A stretch of DNA of 64,000 bases, taken from NCBI GenBank assembly GCA_964247055.1, contig OZ176051.1, positions 6,758,001-6,822,000 on the forward strand, written 5' to 3'. The notes under the pieces are model-generated. The model did not search any database and was not told the origin of the DNA. It saw nothing but the letters and a program-made list of their open reading frames with translations. Within the stretch, counting starts at the first letter, position 1. Every line of letters begins with the position of its first letter. A program made the translations under genes and the position numbers. Below are positions 1 to 12,500 of this stretch, in pieces. The DNA comes from Paragordius varius (taxonomy: Eukaryota > Nematomorpha).

Positions 1-499
1 AAACGGTAGGAAAACTGACTTTAGACAAATTAACTAAACTTAAAATATAACCATATATTAATATTTTTCCATTCTTTTATGTTCAAAATGTAAACCATGA
101 TTGTTATTTATTTCTGATCTAAGCAAGTTTTCGATTTTTTTGGTTTTTAATAAATCATAGAAGCTATAACTTTTTCTGTTGATCAACTAACTCACTTTAC
201 AAGTTATAAGTATTAAAATTTAATTAATATCAACTAAATGCAATTTTTAGCGTACTGGTTTTGGTACACGCTTTCTTTTGTAACATTAAGACAATAAGCA
301 ATATGAATTTAAAAAGACTTAAAGTTTTCTTATCAATTTAATTAATATCTCTATTGGTAACAGTAAAGCCAATAAAAATATATAATATAAATGAGTAACG
401 TTTGAGTAAAGGTAATAGCTTTTAAACAATATATTAGGTAAATTATATATTTTAAAACATATTTTGCCATATTTATAATTAATTAAAACTAACACTCAC

Positions 500-548
500 C
501 GTTGAAACTGATCCATGAAAAAAGTGTAATTAACACGATCAACAGCAT
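500..548 (-). CDS. First exon of a secreted-protein gene (micro-exon type), partial
   Basis: On the minus strand an ATG opens 16 codons reading MLLIVLITLFSWISFN, then a phase-1 G, then the strong donor gtgagtg. The peptide is a plain hydrophobic signal core. The first exon of gene B (38478-38541) has the same design: short, hydrophobic, phase-1 end. I infer the start of a third gene of that family whose other exons lie mostly left of the window. Within 1-499 I find only one weak AT-rich candidate exon near 94-111. A chance ATG ORF cannot be excluded, because a single 49-nt exon is thin evidence. Confidence 0.45.
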
Positions 549-3500
549 GGTAATAAATTTAAAATATGAAATAAATAATATTTATTGTAAGTTTATTTAC
601 CTCAAAAATGATTGTTTAAGCTGTTAACAAAAAATGTGTGTTGTTAGCAAAAATTAAATTTTACAGATTAATGACTAAAAATGATAGTCGGTCATGACCG
701 TGTCTAATAGCTGAATTCAGTAATATACCAGGTAATAGATAATAAAGAAAAATACAAAATCTAATTTATTTAGCATTTTTTAGTATATTCTAGTAAGACT
801 CTTAGGAAATTTGATATATCAAGATATGGTGTGTTTGAACTACGCGATGTTACATTTTATGGTAATTGCACCATAAAATTGTAAAAAGCTCCTTTTATAT
901 AAAATAAAAAATTTTGGTAAAGATAATGGCTTTAAAATTTTGTTTATATAAAAAATTATATTAAAAACACAATGTCATCATCAAAGCTGTTGATCTTCAG
1001 AATTGAAGGTAGCTGATTTGAGATAAGTTTTTATTGCTGTTTTCTAATTTTTTCTATTTTCCGCATCTACCATTTTTAGTTTGGCCTCATTAACATCATA
1101 TATAGTACTGATTCAGCTTTTGAAGGGTCTGCCAGGTTTTGAGCTAGTTGTGGAGTAGGACCTCATTATGTGTATATAATTATCTGGTGGTGTACGACCA
1201 GCTCAATCTTAGTTCTTTTTAGGCTTTTAGAAAGGGGTCAAGAGCAGGGATTTTGAGGATTATAATAATCGAATTGATTATTAAAGTAACATTTTAATAT
1301 GCGTTTAAATCAAAATATCCCGGGATAAAACTAAGATCCTTAAAATTATGTCATTTGAGCTATTAAAGCATGTTTTAGGGTATTTTGAAGCAAGGGATGA
1401 CATAACATACCTCAAATTTTTATTTATTTTTTTTCCAATTTTGGAAATTTGAACACATTTGAATAAAGTTTAATAGAAAATTCATCAAAGAAAATTCTGA
1501 GGTGATAAAAATCTTGAGAGCATGTAATTATATGGAAGAAGTGATTTTATGATAAAGTCTTTACATTTCAATCATACTTTTAAATGTCATAAAATACGCT
1601 TCACTAAAATTTTGCAAGTTTTGTAGCAAATTATATGTTTTTCGAGCAAAAACAAGCCCGTTTAGAGAAGTCTGAAAAATTGACTTTAACCTCCACATAG
1701 GTTAAAACTTAATATGAATGTCATTTGTCTTTTTAGTTTATAATATATTTTAAGATATTTTTGAATGAAACGTTTAACCAAAAATTTTATTAAGCATGTC
1801 CGATAATTTTACAATTTTATCTGGAGCAATTACCCCAAAAGCTTGAACTCCTTAAGCCCAAATCAAATGGACAACGAGAATGTATTTTATATATTTATCA
1901 GGATATTTATACCCGATGGGCACCAGGTATATATATATATATATATTGTATTAAATTAGGAGTTTTTCTTCGTTTTTGGACAATAAATTTTTAGATAGGT
2001 TGAAAATAGAATCCGAAAAAAACCGATAGTCAAGCCCCCATTTAAGTAATGAAAGGGAATAATCATAATAGGCAAAGAGCTGATAAGATCTGTTCAAAAT
2101 AAAATTTGTAAAAGTAATGTTAAGAAAAACATTAATTTACAAAATAAAAATAAGGTTTTTGATTATCTTGATAACAATAATCCCTTTCTCCTAATGACAA
2201 TTGATTCAAGTTTTGATAATTGTTTAAGGAACTACAATTTTATTTAGGATTGGAAAATCCAGGATACCCATGAGTTCCTAAGTAAAACACGCTATTAAAA
2301 TGACGGGCACTTCGTAACAATATAACCTATAGGAACAAACGATGTTTAGCCTTGCAAATTAAATTTTGAGAGTGTGCGTGTTATGACATGTCACGCGTGA
2401 CTGCAATTCAATTGAAAACGAAAACTGATTATAAATTGGAATATTTATGGTGATTTTATTCTGCATTACTTGATTTTTATAATTAAAAAATATTTTTTCA
2501 GGATTATTTTATTTATTCGATTCGTGACTACTTAAAAATATTATCATATGCCGCCATAAATATCTGAGGAATCTTTAGGGTAATTTTTAACTCTCTTAGC
2601 CAAGCCAGAAAAGGTAAAACAGAATATGCCTTAATAAAATTGGACATCGATAAATTTAAAACAAGTGCGTTCGAAACTATAATTTTACTTAATATATAGA
2701 TGATAGTTAAGGTCGAATTGGACAAAAATAATTTTATCCTTAAGAATGGCGATATTTATGCTTAAAACACATTTCATTGGATAAAAACAAGAAATGCATC
2801 GAATTAAATAAACCTTTCTATATTATAACATGGATTGATTTTATGGACGAAATTTTTTTCTTACGGTATAACCTAATTGGTTTACAATTTACTGTATAGT
2901 TAAATGAAAAATCTCTTCATAAACCATTTTCGATTTTGTATATAGACCTTTTTTCAGTCAGGCATTGCCGGAAGCCCAAGATTTAAGTTTTGTCACTATA
3001 TCATGTACCCTAAAATGATTGCAAGTGTAAAATGATTAACAATTATTTTTTCGAATATAAAAGTTTGTGACGCTTTCTATGCCACTAAAATATAGAAATT
3101 TGTTTTCTGTCCTAAAGAAAACGGTTAAATGAAAACGTCCTTGAACTGATATTTATGGGAGAATTACAAAAAATATTTGATTCGGTATATAATATCAATA
3201 AAAAATATATAATATCATTTATTTTAAAATATTTGTCGATAGGCAGCTTTTTAATTGTCATCATTTAAGTTCATCATCTCATTCTTCTTCTAAATATTTA
3301 TAAATATTAAAAATGGATTAAATTATCGAGATTAATTATGATTTCATTAAATTGGCTTACTGGTGTATTCCTCATCTAAAATAAATGTAATAAACAATAT
3401 TTAAATAATTGTCCCGTATTCATGATGAGTAGTTTTATTGAATAATAGCCCCTAAACCTATGCTGTGATCATCAGATTGTGATTTTTTTTATTAACCTTG

Positions 3501-5490
3501 GTTTTATAGTTGCAATTACAGAGTTATCATTTTCATCGAATCGACACAATAGGCATATAAAGAAGTTGTTGAATATGTTAAAAAGTTTAAATTTTAATAA
3601 AATGGCAATTTTATGTTTTCTATTTATCATTCCTATATACATGATATCTCCTAAATTTTGAATAAATAAGAGCAAAATAGGATTAGAATCATTACACCCT
3701 AATATTAAACCAAACATTGACTTTAAAATATATCATCCTATTTTTTTGATTAATGTAAAAAAAAGAGACTAACTGTATATTTATATGAATTCAAATGCTC
3801 TAAATACAAATAGTTAGTCATAATGTTTAAACTAATGTAAATGTGCAATATGCTTTTTTCCGCAATTGATTATAAGGAGCGATTTATCGATATTACTAAA
3901 TATGCTTTTTGTTATATTAGATAAAACGATATAAATTAAAATAAATATATTAATTATAATTACCGATATATTGAATATCTGGGACAATATAAAATATTTT
4001 AGCGGGCCAATAATTTTATTATAATGAAATTAAAAATTTACAATCTTCGTGCTCAGCTACTTCTAAATGTATAGAACAAATAAATTAATTACTTGGAAAT
4101 TTTATGAAAATAAATATTTCAAAACTAAAAATATTTTCCAAAAATAATTATGGTTGAAAGTATCTTGTACTAAGGACAGTATGGTTAGTTAAGATTTATT
4201 TTTGCTAACTTAACTCTTACTTTCCATATGAAAGCGAATAGTTTACAATTCTATTTTTAAACTTTGTTAACTGTCATTTTTTACATGTCTAATTTATGGT
4301 TTGTCCGAATCGCTAATATTTTTATCATCATCGCTAGAAATCACAGCAAACAGTCAAATTCTGTATATATTTTCTTACATATTTAAAAAGTTATACTGAA
4401 GTTTGTTCTCGGATATTAGAGAAAACTACTTAGATTATTAATAGATTTGCGATAAAATCATGGAGGACCCTAGATCCAAAATATTTCTTCGGCCCGTGAG
4501 AAATTTCAAATACAAAATTATAGTAAATTTTAAATAAATATATTTTCTTAAACAAATTTTTTGATAAATATTTAGGAATTATGGCAATGAACTAGAAAAA
4601 AGTGATAAAATAAATAGTTGTTTTTATTAGGTCTAAAATCTAATGAAATATTTGTTAATGCACATATATTTTCCGAATTCAGCCGGAAGAATACTGGTCT
4701 AAAAACGCTGCCCGCAAAGCTATTTGTGTTGGGCACTCATGCTCTAGAGGAGATGAATGCATAAAATAGAAATTAGGCATAATTAAAAATTAGCATTTTT
4801 ATTAATTTATATTTATAGGTCCACAGATAACGATTAGAATATTGTATCTTGCTAATATTAAAATTAATAATTTCTAATCTGAGATTTTTAAGGTGTTTTA
4901 CGACAAATGTAAATTTATAAAATCTGAATTTTTTTTAAATCGAAATACCATTTGGCTTATATTGTTGACCCCTTTACAGAGTTTATCAATAATTTTTTAA
5001 AATTTGTTTTAAAAAATGAAAATTTTGAACTCATTTTTAGCATGTTAATATTGAAGAAACTTAAATAATAATGTAATTACCCTCAAGATCCACAATATTT
5101 ACTTAATTAAAAATTGTTGATTAAATATAAATCATTTAAACAATATAACATGAATTAAATTACAATTAATCCTCTGTTCAATTGCTAAAAATAAATTATT
5201 CAATTTATGCATTTTTAAGATAAACTCCTATATTGCAAACTTTTTTATTTTTAACATTTGTAAAGATAAACTATTTTTATATTAAAACTTTAGGATGTTT
5301 TATGACATTTTCTAAAAATCTATTTGCGGTTATCTTAAGAATTTATATAATTTACAAGATTGAGTTAGGCTGGTTAAAAATAATAACTGGTGTGACAATC
5401 TATACAGTCATTTTGGTCAAAAGCATAATTATTCGTCAATTGTTAAATATTTATTATTACTGAAAAAAACAAAACGAAGAGAAAATATAG
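549..5490. other. Gene-poor AT-rich stretch
   Basis: Nothing here supports a gene. It holds a LINE-end remnant (1030-1200), a (TA)n run at 1928-1946 and a fragment near 4700-4735 that resembles hAT termini (GCGGGC and TGGGCACTC in inverted form). The ORFs present are short, AT-driven and rich in K, N and I. Confidence 0.6.
1030..1200 (-). mobile_element. LINE 3'-end remnant (C-terminal RT-linked region)
   Basis: Read on the minus strand, one frame gives GRTPPDNYIHIMRSYS, then SKPGRPFKS, a stop, ISTIYD, and AKLKMVDAENRKN. The GRP...W...D...W-type tail is typical of the end of RTE/Jockey-like LINE ORF2 proteins, and the intact RTE at 5637-8952 ends in a comparable GRPKTRW...DR..W tail. One in-frame stop and lack of any upstream RT domain show it is a 5'-truncated fossil. 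It is more GC-rich than its surroundings. Confidence 0.4.
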
Positions 5491-5491
5491 A

Positions 5492-5636
5492 AAATTATAT
5501 ATTAATATATTTCTGCAAATTTGATATAAATTATTTTTAACCATTATTTTAGCATAAAATAATTTATATCAAATTTGCAGAAATATATTAATATATAATT
5601 TACTATAAATTATTTTTAACCATTATTTTAGCATAA
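5492..5636. repeat. 46-bp perfect palindrome plus 33-bp direct repeat at the 5' side of the LINE
   Basis: Arms 5492-5537 and 5556-5601 are perfect reverse complements with an 18-nt loop. The segment 5525-5557 recurs exactly at 5604-5636. Both copies end in ATTATTTTAGCATAA, which is also the target duplication found just after the LINE at 8953-8967. The left flank of the insertion site was therefore duplicated and partly inverted, probably during or after the LINE insertion. Confidence 0.85.
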
Positions 5637-8600
5637 TCTTATTTTTTTTATCAAATTTGAGTTACATTGTAGCTAAAACGGTGTGTAAGAAAAATTAATT
5701 TTGATTTTTTAATTTTCGCGCGCGCGTTCGACCCATCTGACGCTACTTCAAAAACGAAAAATTCTTATCGTTATCTATTTATTTATTTTCAAAGTTTATT
5801 CTATCTTTTATCAGTTTTTCTCATTCATTCAAAAAATGCACGAAATTACCTTTATAATATATTCCAAATCAATATTCTTAGGATTCGTATTTTATTTTAT
5901 TTTTATTTATTGATATATATTTATGCATGTTTTTGTGTTTTTTTTATTATTATATTTTTGGTTAAAATTTTTGATTCTGTTTTAGTTGCATTTACATATT
6001 AGTTACTATATATTTTAGTGTTTATTTTCATCTATATTATTCTTCTAATTTATTGTGTTTTTGTTTTTTACGAGTGTTTTTTGTAAGGCGTGCAGGCCAG
6101 ACCCGGACAGTCGCTGCACGGAGGTGGCCAATAGGGATAAGGAAGGTTGTAGAATGTGTTTTGCCAGTATAAATGTTGGTTCGTTAAAAAGTAAGTTATA
6201 TGATTTAGTTGAAACTATGAGGGTAAAAGTAAATTTTTTGTGCATTCAGGAGACCAGATACCGTGGAAATGATACTAAGACGTTAGAGGGTGATTATAAA
6301 ATGTTTTATTCAGGTTCTACGGATGGTTACAGTGGGGTCGCCATAATAGTGTGCCCAAGATTTGCCAATCAAGTAATTGAGGTTAGACGTGCTGACAGTA
6401 GAATTATAAGTGTCGACCTATTGTTAAATAAGAGGGTTTTTACTATCTTTAGCGTTTATGCCCGCCAGATAGGGTTAACTAAACCGGAGAAAGATAAATT
6501 TTATGATTTGTTAGACGCAGAAATGACTTCATTAACGAAAGACAGAGAAATTATATTTTGTGGTGATTTCAATGGGCACGTGGGACAAAATAGGAGAGGT
6601 TTTGAGCCTTGGCACGGCGGAAAAGGTTACGGGGTTATAAATGAAGAAGGGGCTAGTTTATTAAGATTTGCCCAATCTTATAACTTTGCTATAACAAATA
6701 CTTTTTTTACTAAAAGGGATAGCCACTTAATTACCTACGAAAGTGGAAATAAGAAGTCACAAATCGATTATATTCTAGTACCACGAAAGTCTTTAAAGTG
6801 TGTTTTGGACTGCAAAGTGATACCTAACCTGCAGATTAGCACACAACACAATTTAATTATGTGTAAATATTGACAGATATACCAATAAATGCCAAAAAGC
6901 CTAAGCTTATAGCGCCGAAGGTAATTAAATGGGATTCTCTAAGAAACAGTAAAGAAAGATTTGTAGAAACGGTAGGCATACTAGACAGGAACAGTGATCC
7001 AGAAAGTGTTTGGTCTCAGGTGGCAAAAAAAATAAGAGAGGCGGGAGTTAAGGTGTGCGGAATGAAAGGTGGCAGAAACCAGGTTTATAGAGAGGCATGG
7101 CTGAAAGACGAAAAAATAATTCTGAAATCGCGAGAGAAAAGAAAAGCTTTTAAAATGTAAAGGTTTACCCACCAAGCAGAAGACAAGGAAAAATATAAAA
7201 GGATTAATAAGGAACTTAAAAGGCTTGTAAGATTGGTCAAAAAAGAAAAGACGGCATCATTGAAGAGTTAAACAGCAAGGTCTAAACAAAGTTTTTAAAA
7301 TTGCTCGACAAAGACACAGAAGAAAGCTGGACTTGCCCCCTTACGCGACAGCTATTAAAGATAAAAAAGGCAAATTACTCGTTGAGAAAGCGAAAATATT
7401 GAAAAGGTGGAAATATTTCCAGGACCTTGAATTGGGCGTCAGTGAAACAAGTTTTCCCGAAACACCAGATTATAAATCTGCGCATATTGAAAGTATAACA
7501 AAAGAAGAAGTCCAGGCTGGTTTAGAAGAGATGTCAATAAATAAGGCTGCAGGTCCAGACGATATTAACATAAACTGTTGGAAAATATTGTCAAGGTATT
7601 GAATTTTTAGCGGATATTTTTAATAATGTAGTTACTACAGGTATGATACCAACCGAATGGAAGGAGAGTTTCACTGTTCCCATTTTCAAGGGTAAAGGAG
7701 ATATTAATGATTGTAATAATTACAGAGGGATAAGATTGATGTCGCATACAATGAAGTTATTTGAGGAGTACTAGAGAAAAGAATAAGTAAAATGGTTAGT
7801 ATAGAGGGTAATCAATTTGGTTTTATTCCAGGAAAATCCACCATTAATCCGATTCACACAGTAAGAAGGCTAATCGAGAAGCATATAGAAATGAAAAAGG
7901 AGTTGCATGGTATTTGTATTGATATTGAAAAGGCATTAAATAGAATACTCCGGAGCACAATATGGTGGAGTTTAAGACGGAAAAAGGTCCCTGAAAGTTA
8001 CATAAAGATTTAAAAAGCATGTACGAACCAAACCAAAATTAAAACACACCAGGGAATATCAGGTCTTATTAAAATAAACGAAGGGGTCTATCAGGGGTCT
8101 GCAATCAGCCCGTTACTATTTATAATATGCATGGACAAAATTTCAAAAGAAGTAGGGCAACATGATGGCTGGTATTTTCTTTATACAGACGACCTAATAG
8201 TGCTGTCCGACGAGTTGCATGAATTAAAAGGTGAGTAAATGGATTGATGTGTTACGACGATGCGGATTAAAAGTTAATAAAAAGAAATCGGAACTGATAA
8301 ATTTTGGCGGACAAAAACGTGAAATAGAATTAGAAGAAGGGTGGGTATTAAAAGGTCAGGAGGAATGCAAATATTTAGGAGCGATATTAGCAGCAGATGG
8401 TTCTTTAACACTTGATATTAATTTAAGAATTCGAAATAGTTGGGCAAATTATAAAAAGATCTCAAGTGTTTTGTGTGACAAAAATATTGACCTAAAAGTA
8501 AAGGGTAAGATTTACAGTGCTGTTGTACCACCAACAATGAACTCACAGACATGGGCAATAAAGAAATCAGAGGAGAGGCACTTTGAGGTTACTGAAATGA

Positions 8601-8952
8601 GATGCTTAGATTGATGTGCGGTGTAACGAGGAATGACAAGGTGAAGAATGTCTACATAAGAGGAAGTAAGGAAATCAAACCGGTAACGCAAAAGATGATG
8701 GTAAATCGTTTAAGATGGTTCGGACATGTTGAAAGAAGAGATAAAAATTACATTGGTAAAAAGATTGATGATTATATTGTGAAAGGCAAGAGGGGAAAAG
8801 GGCGCCCTAAAACGCGATGGATAGATACAGTTAAGAGGGACATGGCAAAACTGAACCTAAAACGCGAAGACGCCTTAGACAGGGTTCTATGGCGAAATAG
8901 TTTACGGATATGACCGCTCGAAAGAGTGAGATCATATAATGTAATTATTATT
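5637..8952 (+). mobile_element. RTE-clade LINE, near full length, decayed
   Basis: The element is about 3.3 kb, the usual RTE length, and is flanked by a 15-bp target duplication (5622-5636 and 8953-8967). An endonuclease domain (6055-6873) shows INVGSL, QETR, CGDFNGHVG, SQIDYIL and TQHNL. RT fragments follow: linker 6870-7160; 7333-7602; 7603-7760 with WKESFTVPIFKGKG and NNYRGIRLMSHTMK; 7792-8013 with NQFGFIPGKST; the catalytic LYTDDLIVLSD near 8180-8215; and 8231-8913, ending RLRWFGHVERRD and GRPKTRWIDTVKRDM. The 3' end is GACCGCTCGAAAGAG followed by (ATT)n, as in RTE tails. At least six frameshifts or stops break the ORF, so it is inactive. The RT box reads YTDD rather than the common FADD. 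Confidence 0.93.
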
Positions 8953-9595
8953 ATTATTTTAGCATAAAGTTGGCTGGTTATTGGCCTCACTTATCCCACA
9001 AATTATTTTGTTTTAGTCATTATAACTAATTAGCAGCTTTTAAAAACATTTCACTTTTTTGGATTTATTTCTCGATTAAAGCTTTAAACCCCTGAACTTT
9101 TCTGGATTGAAAGATTCTTATTTTTCCTAAAATATATGACCTGTCATTTAAAAAATAAAATTTTGATCATTATATAATATGTGAATGTATGTATAATTAC
9201 CGTCTATAAGAGTTTTTAGGCCTAAATACGTAAATAATTAATCATTAAAATTTATCGATTAGATTATAAAATCGTAGGAAAGTTATTTTTTTAAATTATT
9301 ATTTTTGCGCAATTTCGAATTTTTTTTATTAAATATTTAAATATTTATTCCAATTTTATTTTCAGATATTCAATTATCATTTTTATCTTTTTGCTTTTAT
9401 GCGGTGTAATGGCCTTTTTAATGCTGAAAACGGAGGGTCATTAAGATATGATAAGTAACAAACCTTCTACAAGATTATCCAAATCTAAGATATAATTTTA
9501 TATATATTATATCACTTCGTATTTGAGTCCGTAGTGCATTCCAATAGTCTATTATATGTTTGTTTTACAAATAATGGAAAAACTCGAATCTAGAG

Positions 9596-12500
9596 CTAAA
9601 AATGAATAGTTGTGAAACCTCCAAAAAGAGTAGTCATTCGTTCTTCTCCTAAATAAATATTATTTGTATCATCATAATATAAATCAATACCTTCAATTAT
9701 GACTAAAAAATTATGGTAAAAATAAAAATCATCATTACAGGGTACTATAATTTCTGACCCTGCATCTGCTTTTTTCAAATCCCAGGTAATATGTATAGTT
9801 TTAATTTTTGGGCCACACAATAGTTTAATAATTGCGAGTTATATGGTCCTATATATAGCTATTTTTGTCTCCTAATTTAGCATAACTTTTACCCGGTTTA
9901 TTGTTGTTTGGAGTTCGATTTTTAGAATATTAACTAGTCTTATTTAAAAGCTCTCTAATAGTAATATAAATATATAAAAAAGCAATAGTCTGGTAAAATA
10001 AAATGCTCAATTTTATTAATTAATATGAAACAACATAATGAAGTCTTACATGAGTTATATTATAATGATTTAAAGTTGTCAAATTTTAGTCGAAAATATT
10101 GTTATACTAGATTAAAATTCAAACAGGTTTGTTTACATGGAACCGTAGTTCCTAGTTTGATCCAGAGGGTAAAGATAGAAACTGGTATAAAAACATTTAT
10201 TAATTATTTTAAGCACTAGGAATCGAAACTAATCCACATACCATTTTCCCTTTTTATATAAATTAAAATTTAAAATCAAAGCATTTTTCAAGAGGTCAAT
10301 CACCAAGGTAGAACCAGTGTTTATATTTTTAATTATTGCATTCAACATAACTTAATTGCTGTATTTTTAATGTTTACTTTTTGTTTTTTTTCAGTTTCTG
10401 CCATCATATAAATGGAAGCTTGTTCTGATAAAAGCGAAGCCGGTACTCATCCCTATAATTTTCTTTTAAATTTGAACTCCCACGAAAAATACGGCTATCA
10501 GCGGGAAAGTAAAAGGGAAAAGGCCTGCGCAATAATTTAAGGTCCCAAAATTACATTTTTAAAATCTATATCAGCTTCATTTTTATACCCAAGCAAAAAA
10601 AAGGATCAAGGTTATTATATGCAGAGGGCGCCGACTTTGGTAATTTTTTGCTAGATAATCATTACAGATGTAATGTTGTATTTTTATAAGATAAATACTA
10701 TAAATTATATATACATGATTCTAGTGCATTGAAACCTAAACATGTATTTTATACTAATAAAATAACTTGCACACAAATGGTTTACGTCTATATGAAAATC
10801 ATTATCAAAAAAATACCCTCGGCAAAATCGGCCATATCTTATTGTAATGAATGTCATTTATCATATTTCAATAAAAATAATAGAAGGAATCTTACAATTG
10901 ACAAGTTGTTGATATGCTATAGATACATATAACATAGACATAAAATTATTTAACTAAAATTATATTACCATATCTCAGATGATTAACACCTAAATATGTA
11001 TGTATAATAAATGGATATAAAATATATTTGTTAATGAAATGAAGGTATGCTTGAAAAAATGGGTTCAGAATTCATAAAGGGTTAATTTATATTAGTGAGA
11101 TTATTAAGAGCCATCTACCAATCACAATATTATTTTGTTGATCAATATCATTTCGAATAATTATTATATCAGCTTTGCCAATGGGCAAACAATTGAAAAA
11201 TTTTGGTCTAAAAATTAAATGTGTAGAAAAATATTGTATTTCAATTATAAGAAATCAATTTAAAATATAATGTATCGGAAAAACATTGTTTAATCCAACT
11301 CCAAACCATTAGAACTTAATTCCCGAATTTAAACATATCTTGGGTCGTTTGGTTATTTTTTTAAAAAAATACACCTAACCAAAAACTGTTTGTCAGTATA
11401 GGTTATAACATTTAACTTAAGTAAAACGCTAAATTTTTTATTATGAAAGACGGAAAAACATACAGACAAATATTATTTTTCAAAAGACCACTCTACCTTT
11501 TTAAACTCGATATTTTTATTATAACTTATTATTTTCAATTGCAAAGTATAAAGATGTTAATTGACACATATCTATATATGATTATGTAATTATATAATTT
11601 ATACAGATATATTAGATTTAAAAAAAATAAGGTCGTCTATTATGTTACTTTTAATCTGTAATTCAATTTTTACTGTATTACAATATATATATAATAACAA
11701 ACCCAATGTAATCCCCTATTAATCTTTCAACAAAGTTTGGTTTAACTATATTAATAGCAAGAATGCCGCTGTTATTTTTATTAAGCCAGACCCTCAAGCT
11801 CAAATTATCATCTTGATAGATAAGAGTGAAAACTTATGGTTCAGGCTTAATAAAAATAATACATTATACCGAAAAAAACCCGATGATATACTTAACTTCG
11901 GGTAGGTCTATGTATCAGGATTATCATGGTTCATTTGCTTTTGACCCTTGAGATTGATGAAAGTTATTTACACTATTGTATGTGGTAAGAGCTATCGTTA
12001 AATAAGTGATATTCTCAAATCGCTAAAATGTATCATAAACTACATATAAAAAGTAAACAATATTTTTTAAAAATTAGATGGTTCGGAGAATTCCAAATTT
12101 TTCTTCGAAAATGAGCTAGCTCTTTTAAAAAAACTCAAAATTGCCTGGATTCACTGACTTAAATTTTGAATATATGATAAATTTTTATATTAACTAAAAA
12201 TATTTTAAGAATGATGCATATATTTTTTGAAACTTAATTTTTGGAATTTCTATGAAGACTACTTCATACTTTTTTGAGGAATGATGGAAACGGTAAATTA
12301 CCGCTCTAAGACATTATAAAAATACTTTTTGTAAATAATTCGATAATCCTTAACATTATCACCTCATATTTTGACTAAAACATTCGTCCGTGTTCAAATT
12401 TATGTTAAATTAATGTGTTTTTTATATAAAAAAAGCACCAAAATATTTTGGCAAACAAACATTTTAATAAAGATCTTGAAGGGATATGCATATCTAATTA

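Noticed and set aside
1830-1865. Exon-like motif with a donor (TTTTGGG then gtaatt) on minus
   Set aside because: The length is not a multiple of three and no neighbouring exons were found.
6045-6245. Minus ORF across the LINE start
   Set aside because: Shadow of the RTE endonuclease frame.
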